From contig JAFEBL010000010.1 of the NCBI GenBank assembly GCA_018242665.1, forward strand, positions 1-64,000: a DNA stretch of 64,000 nt, read 5' to 3'. The notes beneath the pieces were generated by a model, which did no database searches, was not told the origin of the DNA, and saw nothing but the letters and a program-made list of their open reading frames with translations. Below are positions 27,406-35,461 of this stretch, piece after piece. Source of the stretch: Nitrospira sp. (GTDB lineage Bacteria > Nitrospirota > Nitrospiria > Nitrospirales > Nitrospiraceae). The position numbers were made by a program, and so were the translations under genes. Every line of letters starts with the position of its first letter. The stretch's first letter is position 1.

Positions 27406-27725
27406 CCGGACTGAGACGGAAGAAGCCTAGCCCGCAGCCGCATGTCACTCGACCTTGACCCACGCCATCACTGAGATACAGGTCTCCGGCATCGACGTCA
27501 AAAATCCCACGGTCTGTTGTCAGAGTCACCGCCGGCTCCGTCGAAGTCTGCGCTCCGCAATCTCATGATCCACCGCCGGCTTGCGCGAACATTCGATACG
27601 TAAGCCTATGAAAATATGTTGGAGACGGCAAAAAACCTGCGCAAGATCTGTTGACCGGATGTTTATGAAATCCTGGTCGAGATGCCGACTGCGCGCAAAG
27701 ACTTCTGGCACCAAGATTGCTCCCC

Positions 27726-27744
27726 ATCAGCAGTGGTTGCTGAT
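27726..27744 (+). promoter_or_regulatory. Leader hairpin before the 87-residue gene
   Basis: A perfect 7-bp ATCAGCA/TGCTGAT stem with a GTGGT loop. It ends 16 bases before the GGAGG ribosome site at 27760-27764, so it may influence translation. Confidence 0.35.
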
Positions 27745-27769
27745 TCTTCACTTGAAGCAGGAGGCCTCC

Positions 27770-28033
27770 ATGCCACAACAGCGAATGGATGATCGATCCG
27801 AACAGTCTGCTGCGCAGATGCAGGAGCCCGTCACGCGCGCGCCACGCGACCTGACGTATGACGAAAAGAAGGCGGCCGAAGCGGCGTTTCGCGGCGAGCC
27901 GTTCAATCCCGCCTGGTCCGTCGCCGCCGCGACCGTCTATGAAGGAATCGTGTCCGCTATGTGCCGCATGCAGGTCGCTGCGCTCACCGAATTGGACACC
28001 GTACCTATCGCGGAGGAATGCCTCACTCGCTGA
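27770..28033 (+). CDS. Hypothetical 87-residue protein
   Basis: Starts with ATG at 27770, preceded by GGAGG 5 bases upstream. The product opens with a polar, Gln-rich segment (MPQQRMDDRSEQSAAQ), then DLTYDEKKAAEAAFRGEPF and a helical half ending near IAEECLTR. It has two cysteines and no membrane helix. The middle segment looks structured and the ribosome site is strong, so it is probably a real gene. I do not recognise a family. It is convergent with thpR. Confidence 0.65.
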   Translation: MPQQRMDDRSEQSAAQMQEPVTRAPRDLTYDEKKAAEAAFRGEPFNPAWSVAAATVYEGIVSAMCRMQVAALTELDTVPIAEECLTR

Positions 28034-28101
28034 GAGACCGACCGCCACTCGCGAATCGTGCTGACGCCGCCCGAGGTCATCCACGGTTACCAGACTTAAG
28101 A

Positions 28102-28716
28102 TTAGGGCATCGCGCTCAGTGGGCACTCCCACAGCTTCGTGTAGATTGAACCGGTGGGCCGCAGCTGGCTTTTCATCATGACCACCGCCGTGACCGGCAA
28201 CAGGCCATTCACCATAGACTGATTGAGGACTCCACTCTCCGCCAACACTTGCCCGACCCTCCGTTCCCCTTCTTTGATTCGTGCCAGCGTCAGATGAGGA
28301 CTGAATGGCCGGACCTCCGCCGCCAACCCCGCTGCCTGACACACCCCCTCAACGGCCCGACACAATGCCTGCAACCGTTCCCCCTCAGTCCCCTGCTCCC
28401 AGCTTTCAGGCGGGCCTGCCCAGAGGACCCTCGGCTGCTGGAGTCGGGGAAACGTCCCCAATCGCGAGAAGGGAATCTGGATCATTCGATGATCGGCCAC
28501 CGCCTGCGCCAGCGTCGTACGCAGCGACTCGATCAGATCCTCCGGCGTCTCACCGAGAAACTTCAACGTCAGATGCATGGAGGCCGGCTGCACCCAACTG
28601 ATGCGCGCCCGCCGATCGACCGTTCGCTCCAGCCGTCGCTTGAGTTCCTGTTGGACCGTCGACAGGGCTGTGCGAACATCCGGAGGCAATTCGATCGCCA
28701 GAAACGCCCTGATCAT
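28102..28716 (-). CDS. thpR: RNA 2',3'-cyclic phosphodiesterase (2'-5' RNA ligase family)
   Basis: A 204-residue two-His phosphoesterase that opens 2',3'-cyclic phosphates on RNA. Both HxTx motifs are present: MHLTLKF early and PHLTLAR late, spaced as expected for the bilobed fold. Conserved RAFLAIELPPDV opens the protein. The ATG (28714-28716) overlaps the last codon of cinA by 4 bases, so the two are co-translated. Confidence 0.9.
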   Translation of the reverse strand: MIRAFLAIELPPDVRTALSTVQQELKRRLERTVDRRARISWVQPASMHLTLKFLGETPEDLIESLRTTLAQAVADHRMIQIPFSRLGTFPRLQQPRVLWAGPPESWEQGTEGERLQALCRAVEGVCQAAGLAAEVRPFSPHLTLARIKEGERRVGQVLAESGVLNQSMVNGLLPVTAVVMMKSQLRPTGSIYTKLWECPLSAMP

Positions 28717-29996
28717 CCATCACCTTTCTTGATCAACCAGCGACGCAGGAAATCCAATGCGGCCTGCGAGGAACGCTGCTTAATGACGCTCCGGTCCCCG
28801 CCATGAAAACGGAATTCCTTCGTCAGGCTCTCACCCGGTCCGCCGTCGAGCCCCACGTAGACGAGTCCGACCGGCTTGGTCTTGGTCGCGCCTCCTGGTC
28901 CGGCAATGCCGGTCACACTCAACCCAACCGATACGCCGCTGCGTTCACGAATGCCTCGCGCCATGGCTGCCGCCACCTCTGCGCTGACCGCCCCATGCCG
29001 ATCGAGAAGATCCGGCGACACTCCCAACAAGTCCACCTTCGCGCGATTGCTGTAACTCACCACGCCGCGATCCACGTACGATGAGGATCCCGGTATCTGA
29101 GTCAGCCGATGGCCGATCAATCCACCGGTGCACGATTCGGCCAAGGCCAAGGTCATGTGCTGATCGGTGAGTAACCGGCCGACCACCGCTTCCATCGTGT
29201 CATCGGCCTCCCCATACAGAATGTCTCCGAGCCTGGCTTTCGCTTCTTCAAACAGTCGGTCGATCGTCACAGGTCCCGACTCCTTCTCCGGCCCGGTAAG
29301 CGACACCATCACTTCCATTGGAGACGCGTAGATCCCCAGTTGAATGGGACTGCCTTGCGGCACCAACCCTTCCAGCTTCTGATCCACGACCGATTCCGGC
29401 ACGCCCGACGTATGCACCACCCGCCGGACCATCGGGGTCGCCGGTGGCACTTTCTGCGTGGGTATCCATGCCTGCAACCGTGGCATCACGCCGTCTCGAA
29501 GCATCGGTTCCATCTCTCGTGGGACCCCAGGAAGCGCGGCAACAAATGTCCCGTTCCACACCAGCGCGAACCCCGGTGCGGTGCCGACCGGATTGGATAG
29601 GATGTCCGCTCCCGCGGGAATCATGGCCTGCCGAAACTGCGACTTCGTCGGAGTCCTCCCCCATTGCGCCAATCGGGCCGTCATCTCATCCAGCGCGGCC
29701 TTTCGACGCATCAATCGATGACCGGTAGCCTGCGCGACCGCCTCTCGCGTGAGGTCATCGACGGTTGGGCCCAATCCGCCGGTGATGATCACGACCCGGA
29801 CACGCCGTGACGCCACCTTCAGCACCGTCACCATGTCCGACAGGTCATCCCCCACCGTCGTCTTATACCGAAGCTCAATGCCATGGGTCGCCAGGCAATC
29901 GGCGATATGGACTGAGTTGGTATCCAGACGGCCACCGAGGAGGAGTTCAGACCCGATGGCGACGGTTTCTGCCGTCCAGGCGTTCGATTTCTTCAT
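28713..29996 (-). CDS. cinA: CinA family protein (competence/damage-inducible, NMN amidohydrolase)
   Basis: A 427-residue CinA with the N-terminal molybdopterin-binding-like (COG1058) domain: AIGSELLLGGRLDTNS, IITGGLGPTVDDLT and LPGVPREM. The C-terminal CinA domain has AESCTGGLIGHRLT, SYSNRAKVDLLGV, ARGIRERSGV and TGIAGPGG. The C-terminal domain deamidates nicotinamide mononucleotide in characterised homologues. ATG at 29994-29996 with AAAGG 9 bases upstream. In some bacteria cinA is co-transcribed with recA; here thpR and several other genes lie between. Confidence 0.93.
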   Translation of the reverse strand: MKKSNAWTAETVAIGSELLLGGRLDTNSVHIADCLATHGIELRYKTTVGDDLSDMVTVLKVASRRVRVVIITGGLGPTVDDLTREAVAQATGHRLMRRKAALDEMTARLAQWGRTPTKSQFRQAMIPAGADILSNPVGTAPGFALVWNGTFVAALPGVPREMEPMLRDGVMPRLQAWIPTQKVPPATPMVRRVVHTSGVPESVVDQKLEGLVPQGSPIQLGIYASPMEVMVSLTGPEKESGPVTIDRLFEEAKARLGDILYGEADDTMEAVVGRLLTDQHMTLALAESCTGGLIGHRLTQIPGSSSYVDRGVVSYSNRAKVDLLGVSPDLLDRHGAVSAEVAAAMARGIRERSGVSVGLSVTGIAGPGGATKTKPVGLVYVGLDGGPGESLTKEFRFHGGDRSVIKQRSSQAALDFLRRWLIKKGDG

Positions 29997-30043
29997 GCGG
30001 CAGTACCCTTTGTGTTGGAATAGAGGTTGACGGGGGCTTCGCG

Positions 30044-30658
30044 TTATTCGATACGGGCGAAATCCAATTCGAAGCTGACTTGCCCGCCACTGGACGGAAA
30101 CACGGTGAGCGTTGTCTTTGCGCGTGGGTCTAGATCCGCATAGGGAAATTGCGCGATCACCTTGGCCCGATAGGCTGGCTGCTGCGGCCAAACTGCGGTG
30201 CGATCACCGCGCGCGTCAAATCGAACCGTGGCGGGCTTGACGGTCCGCCCGGCCTGTTCGAGCACCACATAGCTATCGGCGGCGAAATTGAGACGATCCC
30301 CATAGAGCACCACATTGATGAGCAGGTTCTCGTTCGCCACCGCCTGGGCGATGTCCTGCTCCGTTGGCGATAGGGCACGCAAGGAGAGATGGTTGGCCAT
30401 CACCAGCACACTCCCCAACTTGGTCATGATGAAGCCGCGGGGAGCCAGATCTTTCTCGGAACCGAACCAGACATGGAGTTGATCGGGTGAAATGCCTTGA
30501 GCGGCGGCGGCCTGTCCACGCGTGACCGTGGCCTGAATTTGCTCGGGGGTCGGCTGGACTTCAATCGCTTGCGACAGCGCAGGCGCACTCACACCTGCCG
30601 CAATCAGCAGGCTGCGCAGAAACGGGAACTCGGCCACCCATTTCCGAATGCGGCTCAT
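30044..30658 (-). CDS. Exported hypothetical protein
   Basis: A 204-residue protein with an N-terminal signal (FLRSLLIAAGVSAPALSQA). The rest is a probable mixed alpha/beta, basic-to-neutral domain, with segments LHVWFGSEKDLAPRGFIM, NLLINVVLYGDRLNFA, YVVLEQAGRTVKPATV and FPSSGGQVSFELDFARIE. I cannot assign a family. It precedes cinA on the same strand and ends 47 bases before its start. Periplasmic location is inferred from the signal only. Confidence 0.6.
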   Translation of the reverse strand: MSRIRKWVAEFPFLRSLLIAAGVSAPALSQAIEVQPTPEQIQATVTRGQAAAAQGISPDQLHVWFGSEKDLAPRGFIMTKLGSVLVMANHLSLRALSPTEQDIAQAVANENLLINVVLYGDRLNFAADSYVVLEQAGRTVKPATVRFDARGDRTAVWPQQPAYRAKVIAQFPYADLDPRAKTTLTVFPSSGGQVSFELDFARIE

Positions 30659-30723
30659 CCTGTGCAGGCAGTACCAGAACGATAGGGACCTGTCAATTCA
30701 TAGCCGCGGCAACCGAGACTCTG

Positions 30724-30753
30724 TTGACAGCCCTGGAGACGAAATGCTAAAGA
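30724..30753 (+). promoter_or_regulatory. Candidate promoter of the chlorite-dismutase-family gene
   Basis: A perfect TTGACA (30724-30729), an 18-base spacer, and TAAAGA (30748-30753) preceded by TG at 30745-30746, an extended -10 feature. Confidence 0.45.
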
Positions 30754-30763
30754 GCTAGCTCTT
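30750..30763. promoter_or_regulatory. 14-base perfect palindrome at the promoter
   Basis: AAGAGCTAGCTCTT overlaps the candidate -10 box and start site. It could be a regulator's operator. It is followed by a T-rich stretch, so an RNA hairpin that terminates transcription is an alternative. Confidence 0.4.
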
Positions 30764-30803
30764 ATTCTTTTACATTATCAAGAAGTTGCCTGGAGGGTTC
30801 CTC

Positions 30804-31511
30804 ATGTCCAGCCCCGAACAAGCGGCCCGCCGCCAATACGTCAATTTCACATTCTATAAGGTTGATCCGGCGTGGCGTCGCCTTCCTGAAGATGAGCGCA
30901 CGCGCGGCAAACAGGAGTTTCTCCGTGCCGTGGAGGAATACCAGGGCAAGGTGCTCGTCATTGCGTACACGACCGTCGGTATTCGCGGCGACTGCGACCT
31001 GATGCTCTGGCGCATCAGCTACGAACTCGAATTGTTCCAGGAAATGAGCACGAAGATCCTAGCGTCCGGATTGGGCAAGTATCTCCTCAACCCCTATTCG
31101 TACCTCGCGATCACCAAACGCTCCATTTACGTCGACAATCACACCCACGAGAACCAGGAAAGCAAACGGCTGACCGTGGTTCCCGGCAAAGCCAAATACA
31201 TTTTCGTGTATCCGTTCGTCAAAACCCGCGAGTGGTTCTTGCTGACCAAAGCCGCGCGTCAGGGCATGATGGACGAACACATTGAAGTCGGCCATCGCTT
31301 CCCGTCGGTCAAACTGAATACCACCTATTCGTTCGGTCTCGACGACCAGGAATGGGTCGTGGCGTTCGAAAGCGACAAGCCTGAAGACTTTCTGGATCTC
31401 GTCATGGCATTGCGCGAAACCGAAGGCAGCCGGTACACCTTGCGTGATACCCCGATCTTCACCTGCATCCGCAAAAGCCTGAAAGAAACCCTCGACACGT
31501 TGGGCGGCTAA
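30804..31511 (+). CDS. chdC: Chlorite-dismutase-family haem protein, coproheme-decarboxylase type
   Basis: A 235-residue cytoplasmic dimeric alpha/beta-barrel protein. No signal peptide is present, unlike the periplasmic chlorite dismutase of Nitrospira. The proximal haem ligand is His159 (MMDEHIEVGH). The distal Arg that defines true chlorite dismutases is absent; the position reads Asn172 or its neighbour. Tyr136 in VYPFVKTREW matches the catalytic tyrosine of HemQ/ChdC, and the terminal domain holds YSFGLDDQEWVVAFES. This favours coproheme decarboxylation, the last step of the coproporphyrin haem pathway, over chlorite detoxification. The ATG at 30804 has GGAGG upstream. Residue equivalences are by eye. 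Confidence 0.75.
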   Translation: MSSPEQAARRQYVNFTFYKVDPAWRRLPEDERTRGKQEFLRAVEEYQGKVLVIAYTTVGIRGDCDLMLWRISYELELFQEMSTKILASGLGKYLLNPYSYLAITKRSIYVDNHTHENQESKRLTVVPGKAKYIFVYPFVKTREWFLLTKAARQGMMDEHIEVGHRFPSVKLNTTYSFGLDDQEWVVAFESDKPEDFLDLVMALRETEGSRYTLRDTPIFTCIRKSLKETLDTLGG

Positions 31512-31536
31512 CCGCTCATCCCGGTCGAACGATCCC

Positions 31537-31568
31537 CACGGCCTTCGATCAACTGATCGAGGGCCGTG
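31537..31568 (+). terminator. Hairpin after the chlorite-dismutase-family gene
   Basis: A 14-bp stem CACGGCCTTCGATC / GATCGAGGGCCGTG with one G-U pair and an AACT loop. A short T-poor tail follows. It lies between the two genes and swallows the first possible start codon of the next one. Confidence 0.5.
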
Positions 31569-32276
31569 TACTTTCTGCTCGTTGAGCCACCGGAAACCGC
31601 ATTGCGCACCTCCATTCCTGTTGATGGTTCGAGCCACCCCACCGCCGATCGCCGCGCAGCCTTCTGCTCAGCGCTGCTCCCAGGTCTCGGACAACTGCTC
31701 CGTGGACGATATCAAGCCGCCATCTACTATGGCCTGACCACCATCCTACTCATTGCGCTCAGTTTCGCGCTGGGCCGTGTTTCGGGGCGTGCCGCGGAAG
31801 TCTTCTTCTTCATGCTGCTGGCGCTGCCCTGGTGGACGCTGCAGAGTTACGACGCCGCACTTGGACCGGCCACTTCAGGCTCCGATTTCATGAGAACCGT
31901 CCGCCGGGCATGGGCCGAGGGGCATGACATTCGATTTCTTGGCCTGCTGTTTCTGGTGAGCGCTGCCAACGACGCCATCATCATCGCCCAGAATCCCGAG
32001 TATCTGCTGCCGTTTTTTTGCACGAAATTGGACGGAGCTGCCGGCTTCGTGACCAAGGCTCTCTCCCCCTTCCTTCATACATGGGTCGGTTATGGGTTTC
32101 TGCGCGTCAGGAAGTGGTCGCTTCTGGTGTATCTAGTATATGCCGCGTATGGAACCACCAACGCGCTCGTCAACTTGACCTGTTTTGGACCGGGCCGAAT
32201 CCGGAACACGCTGCTGATCGCCCTCATCGCCTTCACCAGTTACATCCTCTGGCGACGACGCATATTTCAGCGCTGA
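31566..32276 (+). CDS. Hypothetical multi-spanning membrane protein
   Basis: A protein of up to 236 residues with at least five hydrophobic helices, including YYGLTTILLIALSFALG, VFFFMLLALPWW and LLIALIAFTSYILW. Near residue 35 is the ALLPGLGQLLRGRYQAA segment, like the TM2/DUF5683 helix pair where a GLG-Q-x(2)-GR loop joins two helices. Its start is uncertain: the GTG at 31566 lies inside the right arm of a hairpin, and a TTG at 31602 has a GGAA 7 bases upstream. Function unknown. Confidence 0.6.
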   Translation: MYFLLVEPPETALRTSIPVDGSSHPTADRRAAFCSALLPGLGQLLRGRYQAAIYYGLTTILLIALSFALGRVSGRAAEVFFFMLLALPWWTLQSYDAALGPATSGSDFMRTVRRAWAEGHDIRFLGLLFLVSAANDAIIIAQNPEYLLPFFCTKLDGAAGFVTKALSPFLHTWVGYGFLRVRKWSLLVYLVYAAYGTTNALVNLTCFGPGRIRNTLLIALIAFTSYILWRRRIFQR

Positions 32277-32379
32277 TCGCCACCGTCGAAGACCGAACAT
32301 TCGCGTTTTGACACTCGGATCAAGCCTGTGTTACCTGTAGTAGCGATACGGTTCCACATCCTCAGACGGAGCAGCTCCA

Positions 32380-32592
32380 ATGGCCGAAAACAATGCGGTC
32401 TATGCGATTCGCCATCCTGACGGTTCCGTGACCCTGTATATCGACGAAGAATATGCCACCGATCGTGGCGTTGATCCGGCCAAGCTGATGCGGGTCGAAA
32501 TTCCACGCGAATTGTTTGTCAGCGGCAGCATCCAACAAATCCGCGAATACGTTGCGGTCTACCTTGAAAACAGCCATCAAGGCACGGCCTGA
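32380..32592 (+). CDS. Small hypothetical protein (70 residues)
   Basis: Starts at ATG 32380 after GGAG (spacing 8). It opens with AENNAVYAIRHPDGSVTLY, a beta-rich segment, and continues with DRGVDPAKLMRVEIPREL and a final helix with IREYVAVYLEN. Cytoplasmic and acidic. No recognised family. It is followed after 33 bases by the 389-residue gene, so they may be one unit. Confidence 0.65.
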   Translation: MAENNAVYAIRHPDGSVTLYIDEEYATDRGVDPAKLMRVEIPRELFVSGSIQQIREYVAVYLENSHQGTA

Positions 32593-32625
32593 GCGAACCT
32601 TTTACCTCGCACGAGGGGCCACACC

Positions 32626-33795
32626 ATGTCCGCGTTACTCACCCCCGAACTGATTGCCTCCACGATTGAACAAGCGCCGATCCAGGGCCGGATCATGCTC
32701 AAACTGCTTCTCCTGCAGCACTTCGACATCACACCCGAGGAAATCAGCCATATCGCCGCCGATCGACCGGACCCTCGATGCGTAGCGGGCTCCAAACCGA
32801 TTCATCAGATGGTCAAACAGGACGCGTTGCGGGATGTGACGAATCGGAGAGATGAATATCGCCGCCGAGTCCGGCTACGAAGGGAACGTCTCTGGCTACA
32901 AATGGAAGCCTTGAAGGGAATGATCGCCCTCGCCGAAGGCATGGTGCGCGCGGCCACGGACCTCCTTCGCACCCGCTACAACGTGACGGCCGAGGCGCTG
33001 GATGTGATCAAGCAAGGCGCCCGCGCCGCAGTCCCTAAGCCGGCGATCCGAGCGCTGAACCGCAGATGGGATGAGGACGATATTTCTGCCGAAGCCTATC
33101 AGGAAACGAGGCTCGGTCTGGAAATCCAGGCGCAACTCCGCTTGATGGAGAAATATAAGAAGCGTCTCGAAGTCTCGGAGCGCGAATGGAAAGCTATCAA
33201 TGCCGCCCCGATGCAGGATCATGAGATCGGACATATTTGGGGCATCCCAGCCGGAAGTCTGGCTGGGCGAAAGGTGAAACATCTTCACCAGTACCTGCAC
33301 GCCATTCAAGCCAGCCTGCAGCAGACATCGGCCCACGCGGTCCCAACCACGGTGGCACTCGATCTCTGGAAAGAAACCTTGGCGGTCCTGGGCGAACGGC
33401 CGGTTGAACGGTCCATTGCCCATTATGACGGGCTCGAACGAACCGAAGAAGCCTTGGTGGAAAAGCTTCGGACCTTCGCCTGGGGCACTCTCGGAGAAGA
33501 TGTGGAGGCGAAGTTCTGGTTGTCGCTCGTGCACGGCGCCAGTTCCAACGCCGTGCACTCTGAAAACACCCGTTCCGTCTTTGGCTTGCAGCGATTACTG
33601 GCCGTGCTCTCGGAAATTGATTCCAGTCCGGACGCCCTCGAAGAGGAACTTCTGACACGAACGGCTCCGATTCCCAAGGACGTCCCGGAGCTCACCGACG
33701 AAACCACGCAGCCCAAGCCCGAAGAAATGGGACAGATGCAGCAGCACGTGTTGAATAGTTTCATCGGCGAGTTGCACAACGACCTCCAACGGTAA
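32626..33795 (+). CDS. Hypothetical protein (389 residues), largely helical
   Basis: No family recognised. The N-terminal 60 residues have a winged-helix look (IMLKLLLLQHFDITPEEISHI). Residues about 75-125 are a basic, coiled-coil-like helix (RRDEYRRRVRLRRERLWLQ). Then come AIRALNRRWDEDDISAEAYQ, a further helical part with KVKHLHQYLHAIQASLQQ, and an acidic C-terminus. There is no signal peptide. ATG at 32626 with GAGGGG 7 bases upstream. A DNA-binding or scaffold role is possible but not shown. Confidence 0.55.
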   Translation: MSALLTPELIASTIEQAPIQGRIMLKLLLLQHFDITPEEISHIAADRPDPRCVAGSKPIHQMVKQDALRDVTNRRDEYRRRVRLRRERLWLQMEALKGMIALAEGMVRAATDLLRTRYNVTAEALDVIKQGARAAVPKPAIRALNRRWDEDDISAEAYQETRLGLEIQAQLRLMEKYKKRLEVSEREWKAINAAPMQDHEIGHIWGIPAGSLAGRKVKHLHQYLHAIQASLQQTSAHAVPTTVALDLWKETLAVLGERPVERSIAHYDGLERTEEALVEKLRTFAWGTLGEDVEAKFWLSLVHGASSNAVHSENTRSVFGLQRLLAVLSEIDSSPDALEEELLTRTAPIPKDVPELTDETTQPKPEEMGQMQQHVLNSFIGELHNDLQR

Positions 33796-33884
33796 CAGAT
33801 GTTCCTCAACCGTGTCCGTAACGGTTGGCACATGACGGAAGCAGAAGGTTTCAGGGTCGCCCGAACATTTATTTTGCGTCCGCC

Positions 33885-33913
33885 TTCTCACCCCGAGGTG
33901 AATTTTGTATAAT
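33885..33913 (+). promoter_or_regulatory. Candidate promoter for the OB-fold gene
   Basis: TTCTCA (33885-33890), a 17-base spacer, and a perfect TATAAT (33908-33913). It ends nine bases before the ATG at 33923, leaving room for only a three-base leader. Confidence 0.4.
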
Positions 33914-33922
33914 TCATCGAAC

Positions 33923-34360
33923 ATGCGAAATCCTTACCCTACAGAGACCTTCCGGTCACGAGCAGGACTGCTGGGGCTCCTCGCTGGAACACTTGCCTGC
34001 GTGCTCTCGGCGATGCCGCTCGGCGCCCTCTTCGCCTCGGCCCTTGTCGAAGTGACGGAATTGCTCGCACACCCCGACCATTATGACCATCAGGTGGTGA
34101 CCGTCAGCGGACGCGTGACGAGTTTTCAGCTTGCGACCAACCGTGACGGGCATCCGGCATTCGGCTTCCTGTTGCAAGACACGGCCGGAACGGTCAAAGT
34201 TGTCGGACTCGGGAAAGCAGATGTACGAGAAGGTGACTACGTCGTCGTCGAAGGGATTTTCAGCCGCCTGCGCCAAGCCGGCCGTGCCATCGTGTATAAC
34301 GAGATCAAAGCCACATCGGTGCAATCGATGGCCAAAATGAACCCAGACCTTGTCGGCTAA
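33923..34360 (+). CDS. Exported OB-fold (tRNA_anti-like) protein
   Basis: About 145 residues with a Sec signal (LLGLLAGTLACVLSAMPLGALF). The mature part is a single OB-fold: LLAHPDHYDHQVVTVSGRVTSF, then FGFLLQDTAGTVKVVGLG and REGDYVVVEGIFS. The fold resembles small periplasmic OB-proteins with a YhcR/CcmE-like shape; the binding partner is unknown. The ATG at 33923 is preferred over a TTG at 33905, because TATAAT lies in between. No ribosome site is visible, so the message may be leaderless. Confidence 0.65.
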   Translation: MRNPYPTETFRSRAGLLGLLAGTLACVLSAMPLGALFASALVEVTELLAHPDHYDHQVVTVSGRVTSFQLATNRDGHPAFGFLLQDTAGTVKVVGLGKADVREGDYVVVEGIFSRLRQAGRAIVYNEIKATSVQSMAKMNPDLVG

Positions 34361-34524
34361 GCCGGTGGATGGCTCGACAGCTTATCGTTTCTTCCCCCTG
34401 AAACAGTCCCTTCTCCCAGCTCACAGATACGCAATCGCGTATGCATCCGCTACGACCCGCACCCGAATGTCTCCACAAGCGATTGAGGGGAATCGTCCGC
34501 TCCTCGACAGCCACTGAGGGAAAC

Positions 34525-34540
34525 CGCACGAGCTCGTGCG
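34525..34540. terminator. 16-base perfect palindrome with T-run
   Basis: CGCACGAGCTCGTGCG is followed on the + strand by CGGACTTTTG. It could be a late terminator for the OB-fold gene, 165 bases downstream of its stop. Confidence 0.35.
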
Positions 34541-34585
34541 CGGACTTTTGAAGACTCGAACAGGAGACGGAAGAGGGCTGGACAC

Positions 34586-35152
34586 TTACCAGTGGCGGAA
34601 AGGACCGGAGTCGAGATGCACGAACTTGCCCCGAGGATAGTACCCTACCCCGCCGCAACCGAGTCGTAAGGCAACCTCACGAAGGGTTCGCAACGGCACA
34701 CCGGGAATTTGCACATCCACAGCCTGACCAGACACATGGTAACTATGCCGCGCGGCACGGGTACCCATCTTGATGAGCTGGTCGTTGTATTCGGGGGAAC
34801 GATATCCGGAGACGATATACACATCGCGTCGCCCCCCGATCCGCTTCTGCACCAGATTCACGAACTCGATCACCTGGATATCCATCGTTCTCGATTCGTT
34901 GGTATGGTGACACCGCAGGAAATAGTTAAGCTCCTGCAGTGCCTCGGAATCGTAGTCGCCGCGTTCGTTGCGGTATGTGATCGACAGGCGCTCATCCGTC
35001 TGCAGGTTGTACAAATTCAGACGCCCATCCGGTAGCCGTGAAGCCCCGGCGTCTGAGGGCAAGACCAGCCTGGCCATGGCCAAGGCAGCTCCCGCAGTCA
35101 TGGTGCGGAATAGAGTTCGTCGAGACCAGAGGGATGGGACAGGCACCGGCAT
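34586..35152 (-). CDS. Tat-exported DUF882 / YcbK-family murein peptidase
   Basis: A 188-residue protein with a twin-arginine signal (SRRTLFR, then a hydrophobic stretch). The DUF882 domain holds GYRSPEYNDQL, HSYHVSGQAVDVQIPG and GKFVHLDSGPFRHW; the His and Asp supply zinc as in the M15 peptidase fold. The E. coli relative MepK (YcbK) cuts meso-Dap crosslinks. The ATG at 35150-35152 has AAGGAG 7 bases upstream; longer in-frame versions lack one. It is 309 bases after the sigma54 activator on the same strand. Confidence 0.85.
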   Translation of the reverse strand: MPVPVPSLWSRRTLFRTMTAGAALAMARLVLPSDAGASRLPDGRLNLYNLQTDERLSITYRNERGDYDSEALQELNYFLRCHHTNESRTMDIQVIEFVNLVQKRIGGRRDVYIVSGYRSPEYNDQLIKMGTRAARHSYHVSGQAVDVQIPGVPLRTLREVALRLGCGGVGYYPRGKFVHLDSGPFRHW

Positions 35153-35461
35153 CACCACACTCCTTCGGGGAATTTGTCGATGTTCCCAGCGGCATGCGCG
35201 AGACCGTCGCTGGGCAAACGAGTCGAACAGCTCCCTATGGGTGCGTGTCACAACAGGCTCACGCGAATGAATCAACCACGGACCGACTACGTATGAGCGG
35301 CTGACGAGACCTTGGAAGGACCGTGCCGGGAGATGCTGGAAGTCTCTTCTTCTTAACAAATAGCGACGCGATGGTCAATCAATTTAGCCCACGGCAACCA
35401 GCCAGCCTTCCGCGTCTGCTCGCATCACCGAACACAATCTCGCTCCACGGCTGAACAGCCC
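35153..35461. other. Intergenic region upstream of the DUF882 gene
   Basis: Of 309 bases, the - strand has TTGACC (35373-35378) and a poor TAAGAA (35350-35355) at 17-base spacing, a weak promoter candidate. Nothing else was seen. Confidence 0.35.

Larger units (their letters stand above)
27263..27769. other. Intergenic region between divergent recA and an 87-residue gene
   Basis: Of 507 bases, the recA side has TATAAT on the - strand at 27400-27405 but no convincing -35 box. The other side has a hairpin at 27726-27744. I see no further gene, tRNA or repeat; open frames here have no ribosome site and no recognisable product. Confidence 0.5.

Noticed and set aside
27263-27440. LexA/SOS box upstream of recA
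   Set aside because: I looked for CTGT-N8-ACAG and GAAC-N4-GTTC forms and found neither.
30804-31511. True chlorite-detoxifying dismutase
   Set aside because: No signal peptide and no distal Arg at the expected position, while the ChdC tyrosine is kept.
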